Assembly (NCBI GenBank): GCA_025454095.1
Contig: JALOPC010000158.1
Coordinates: 1-6,784, forward strand
DNA: 6,784 bases
Direction of reading: 5' to 3'
DNA from: Syntrophales bacterium
GTDB taxonomy: Bacteria > Desulfobacterota > Syntrophia > Syntrophales > UBA2192
Program-made: the position numbers and the translations under genes
Shown here: piece by piece, positions 5,479-6,784 of the stretch
Layout: every line of letters starts with the position of its first letter
Position numbering within the stretch: the first letter of the stretch is position 1
Notes under the pieces: model-generated
Told to the model about the DNA's origin: nothing
The model's input: the letters and a program-made list of their open reading frames with translations, nothing else
Database searches by the model: none

Positions 5479-5512
5479 TTATCCACATACCTGTCAACAC
5501 CGTTGTGGATGT
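5479..5512. promoter_or_regulatory. DnaA box (TTATCCACA) with a weaker inverted partner
   Basis: TTATCCACA at 5479-5487 is a perfect match to the DnaA consensus TTATNCACA. TGTGGATGT at 5504-5512 is an inverted copy matching 7 of 9 bases. The 16 bases between contain CCTGTCAACA, a sequence style common between DnaA boxes in origin regions. It lies about 70 bases from the AT island. Confidence 0.55.
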
Positions 5513-5621
5513 TCTGTCCGGCCCCCTTTGCCGTCCTCGGTATACCTGAATTTCACGGCACAGGTGCCCCGGGATCTGCGGAGGGAATGGCTCTCTCTTC
5601 CCGCCTCGACGGAAAACCGCC

Positions 5622-5652
5622 GGGGAGGGGTCCGGCAGAGTCGCCCCTCCCC
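5622..5652 (-). terminator. Probable terminator hairpin after ilvE
   Basis: GGGGAGGGG (5622-5630) and CCCCTCCCC (5644-5652) form a perfect 9-bp GC stem around a 13-base loop, starting 12 bases after the ilvE stop. On the minus strand it is followed by GGCGGTTTT, so the T-run is short and slightly displaced. It may terminate or stabilise the ilvE transcript. Confidence 0.55.
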
Positions 5653-5664
5653 CGCAGCCTTTGT

Positions 5665-6738
5665 TTACGCTATTTTCAGCCTCCACCCGAAGGGATCCTC
5701 CGCCAGCCCGTACTGGATCTCGAGGATCTGGTTGTAGAGTTTCTCCGTCACGGGCCCCGTTTTTCCGCCGTTGATCAGCAGCTCCTTGCCCCGACAGAAG
5801 ATCTGCCCGACAGGGGAGACGATGGCCGCCGTGCCGGAGGCGAAACCCTCCTTCAGGGTCCCCTTGGCCCCGGCTTCCAGGATCTCGTCCAGCGAAAGCG
5901 GCCGCTCGGACACCTTCATCCCGTTGCGCTTCGCGATCTGAATGACGGAGTCGCGCGTGATGCCCGGCAGGATGCTGCCGCCCAGCGGCGGGGTGACGAG
6001 TTCATCGCCGATCACGAAGAAGATGTTGCTCGTTCCCACCTCCTCGACGTACTTGCGCTCGACGGCGTCGAGCCAGAGGACCTGGGTGTAGCCCCTGGCG
6101 CCGGCCTTCTGGCTTGCCATGAGGCTTGCCGCGTAGTTGCCCGCGGCCTTGCAGTACCCGATCCCTCCCCGCACGGCGCGGACGTATTCCTCTTCGACCC
6201 AGATCTTCGTGGGGCTGAAGCCCTGGGGGTAGTAGGCGCCCACGGGCCCCACGATGACGAAGTAGAGGTACTCGTTGGCCGGGCGCACACCGAGGGCCGG
6301 TTCCGTGGCCATCATGGTCGGCCGGATGTACATCGAGGTCCCCAGTCCCTTGGGAATCCAGTCCTTCTCCAGGAGGACGAGCTGCTTGAGCGCCTCGAGG
6401 GCGAGCGTCTCGTCGAGGGTGGGCATGCAGAGCCTCGCGGCGGATGCGTTCATGCGCCGGATGTTCTCCCACGGGCGGAACAGGTACAGGGACGCGTCGG
6501 CACCCCGGTAGGCCTTGAGACCCTCGAAGATCAGCTGCCCGTAGTGGAGGCTCATGGCGGCCGGGTCCATCGGGATCGGACCGTAGGGTTCGATCTGCGC
6601 GTCGTACCAACCTTTGCCCGTTTTATACTTCAGCGTGAAGAAATGATCGGTGAAGAGCTGCCCGAACCCCAGTTTCGACTCGTCCGTCGGCTTCGGTTTC
6701 ACCTTGTCCGCTGGGACCCTTGTCACTTTGATTTCCAT
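5665..6738 (-). CDS. ilvE: Branched-chain amino acid aminotransferase (class IV PLP)
   Basis: A 357-residue cytoplasmic enzyme that exchanges the amino group between glutamate and the 2-oxo acids of valine, leucine and isoleucine, the last step of their synthesis or first step of their breakdown. It is of the long (BCAT II-like) form: FTDHFFTLKY (29-38), MSLHYGQLIFEGLKAYRG (62-79), RPWENIRRMNASAARLCMP (88-106), and TSMYIRPTMMATEPALGV (134-151). The PLP lysine is K197 in GGIGYCKAAGNYAASL, followed by EEVGTSNIFF (232-241), the phosphate-binding ILPGITR (256-262) and GTAA (302-305). The length is normal and the gene looks intact. The start is ATG 6738; AGGAGG lies 14 bases upstream, a longer spacing than usual, and no better in-frame start exists in the window. 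A hairpin follows the stop. The 46 bases upstream to the window edge hold only the leader. Confidence 0.95.
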   Translation of the reverse strand: MEIKVTRVPADKVKPKPTDESKLGFGQLFTDHFFTLKYKTGKGWYDAQIEPYGPIPMDPAAMSLHYGQLIFEGLKAYRGADASLYLFRPWENIRRMNASAARLCMPTLDETLALEALKQLVLLEKDWIPKGLGTSMYIRPTMMATEPALGVRPANEYLYFVIVGPVGAYYPQGFSPTKIWVEEEYVRAVRGGIGYCKAAGNYAASLMASQKAGARGYTQVLWLDAVERKYVEEVGTSNIFFVIGDELVTPPLGGSILPGITRDSVIQIAKRNGMKVSERPLSLDEILEAGAKGTLKEGFASGTAAIVSPVGQIFCRGKELLINGGKTGPVTEKLYNQILEIQYGLAEDPFGWRLKIA

Positions 6739-6784
6739 GGCTTCTGCTGCTTCCTCCTCTTGTATGAAACGTTCCTCCCCCCGG

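Larger units (their letters stand above)
5260..5664. other. Intergenic region between ilvE and lolA
   Basis: A 405-base gap in a tightly packed window. From the ilvE side it holds a terminator-like hairpin (5622-5652), a DnaA box and a weaker inverted copy (5479-5512), a perfect 14-base dyad (5454-5467), an AT island (5370-5410) and a small GGCC-N6-GGCC dyad (5347-5360). The lolA promoter must lie here, but I could not find a convincing -35/-10 pair. Reading frames across it have no recognisable product. Confidence 0.6.

Noticed and set aside
5515..5570. Possible cyclic-di-GMP (GEMM-like) riboswitch on the minus strand, suggested by GACGGCAAAGG
   Set aside because: Only a short string resembles the motif; the remaining conserved bases and the paired stems are not there, and the location is far from lolA.
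5408..5686. A 92-residue minus-strand frame in the ilvE-lolA gap
   Set aside because: It begins inside the end of ilvE, crosses the terminator hairpin and the DnaA boxes, and has no domain resemblance or good ribosome binding site.

Overview
The window is GC-rich bacterial chromosome with six protein genes, compactly coded and with normal housekeeping content. The mix points to a Desulfobacterota (former Deltaproteobacteria) relative, perhaps of the Syntrophales type: a GH57 / GT-B alpha-glucan pair, stacked HDOD and HD-GYP signalling proteins, a periplasmic LolA and IlvE. This placement is inference from gene style, not from a marker gene. No mobile element, CRISPR array, tRNA or rRNA is visible.

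Layout. Positions 1-344 (minus) hold the N-terminal part of a GH57 glycoside hydrolase that runs off the left edge. Positions 502-1743 (minus) encode a GT-B glycosyltransferase resembling glycogen synthase, in the same direction and upstream of the GH57 gene, so the two probably form an alpha-glucan unit. A divergent gap (1744-2117) contains a perfect 2 x 45 bp tandem repeat, a heptad array and a plausible sigma-54 promoter. A plus-strand operon follows: a small protein (2118-2387), an HDOD protein (2433-3284) and a GAF/HD-GYP cyclic-di-GMP phosphodiesterase (3302-4453). It converges on lolA (4582-5259, minus) across a hairpin terminator. A 405 bp gap (5260-5664) separates lolA from ilvE (5665-6738, minus) and holds a strongly AT-rich island, a perfect DnaA box and a terminator-like hairpin.

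The most distinctive signal is a family of 7-bp repeats of the form GGG-N4 (CCC-N4 on the other strand). It occurs in five arrays, all in or at the edge of intergenic gaps. Each array has at least four G-runs spaced by exactly four bases, which fits the G-quadruplex pattern. Two pairs of arrays are arranged as inverted arms (405-428 with 472-510; 4458-4489 with 4552-4586). The stop codons of both the glycosyltransferase and lolA lie inside a heptad. Other points of interest are the in-frame 45 bp duplication at the glycosyltransferase 5' end, an apparent internal deletion in the small protein before the HDOD gene, and the DnaA-box/AT-island combination upstream of lolA. I see no clear evidence for an entirely new multi-gene system; the repeat family is the best candidate for something undescribed.
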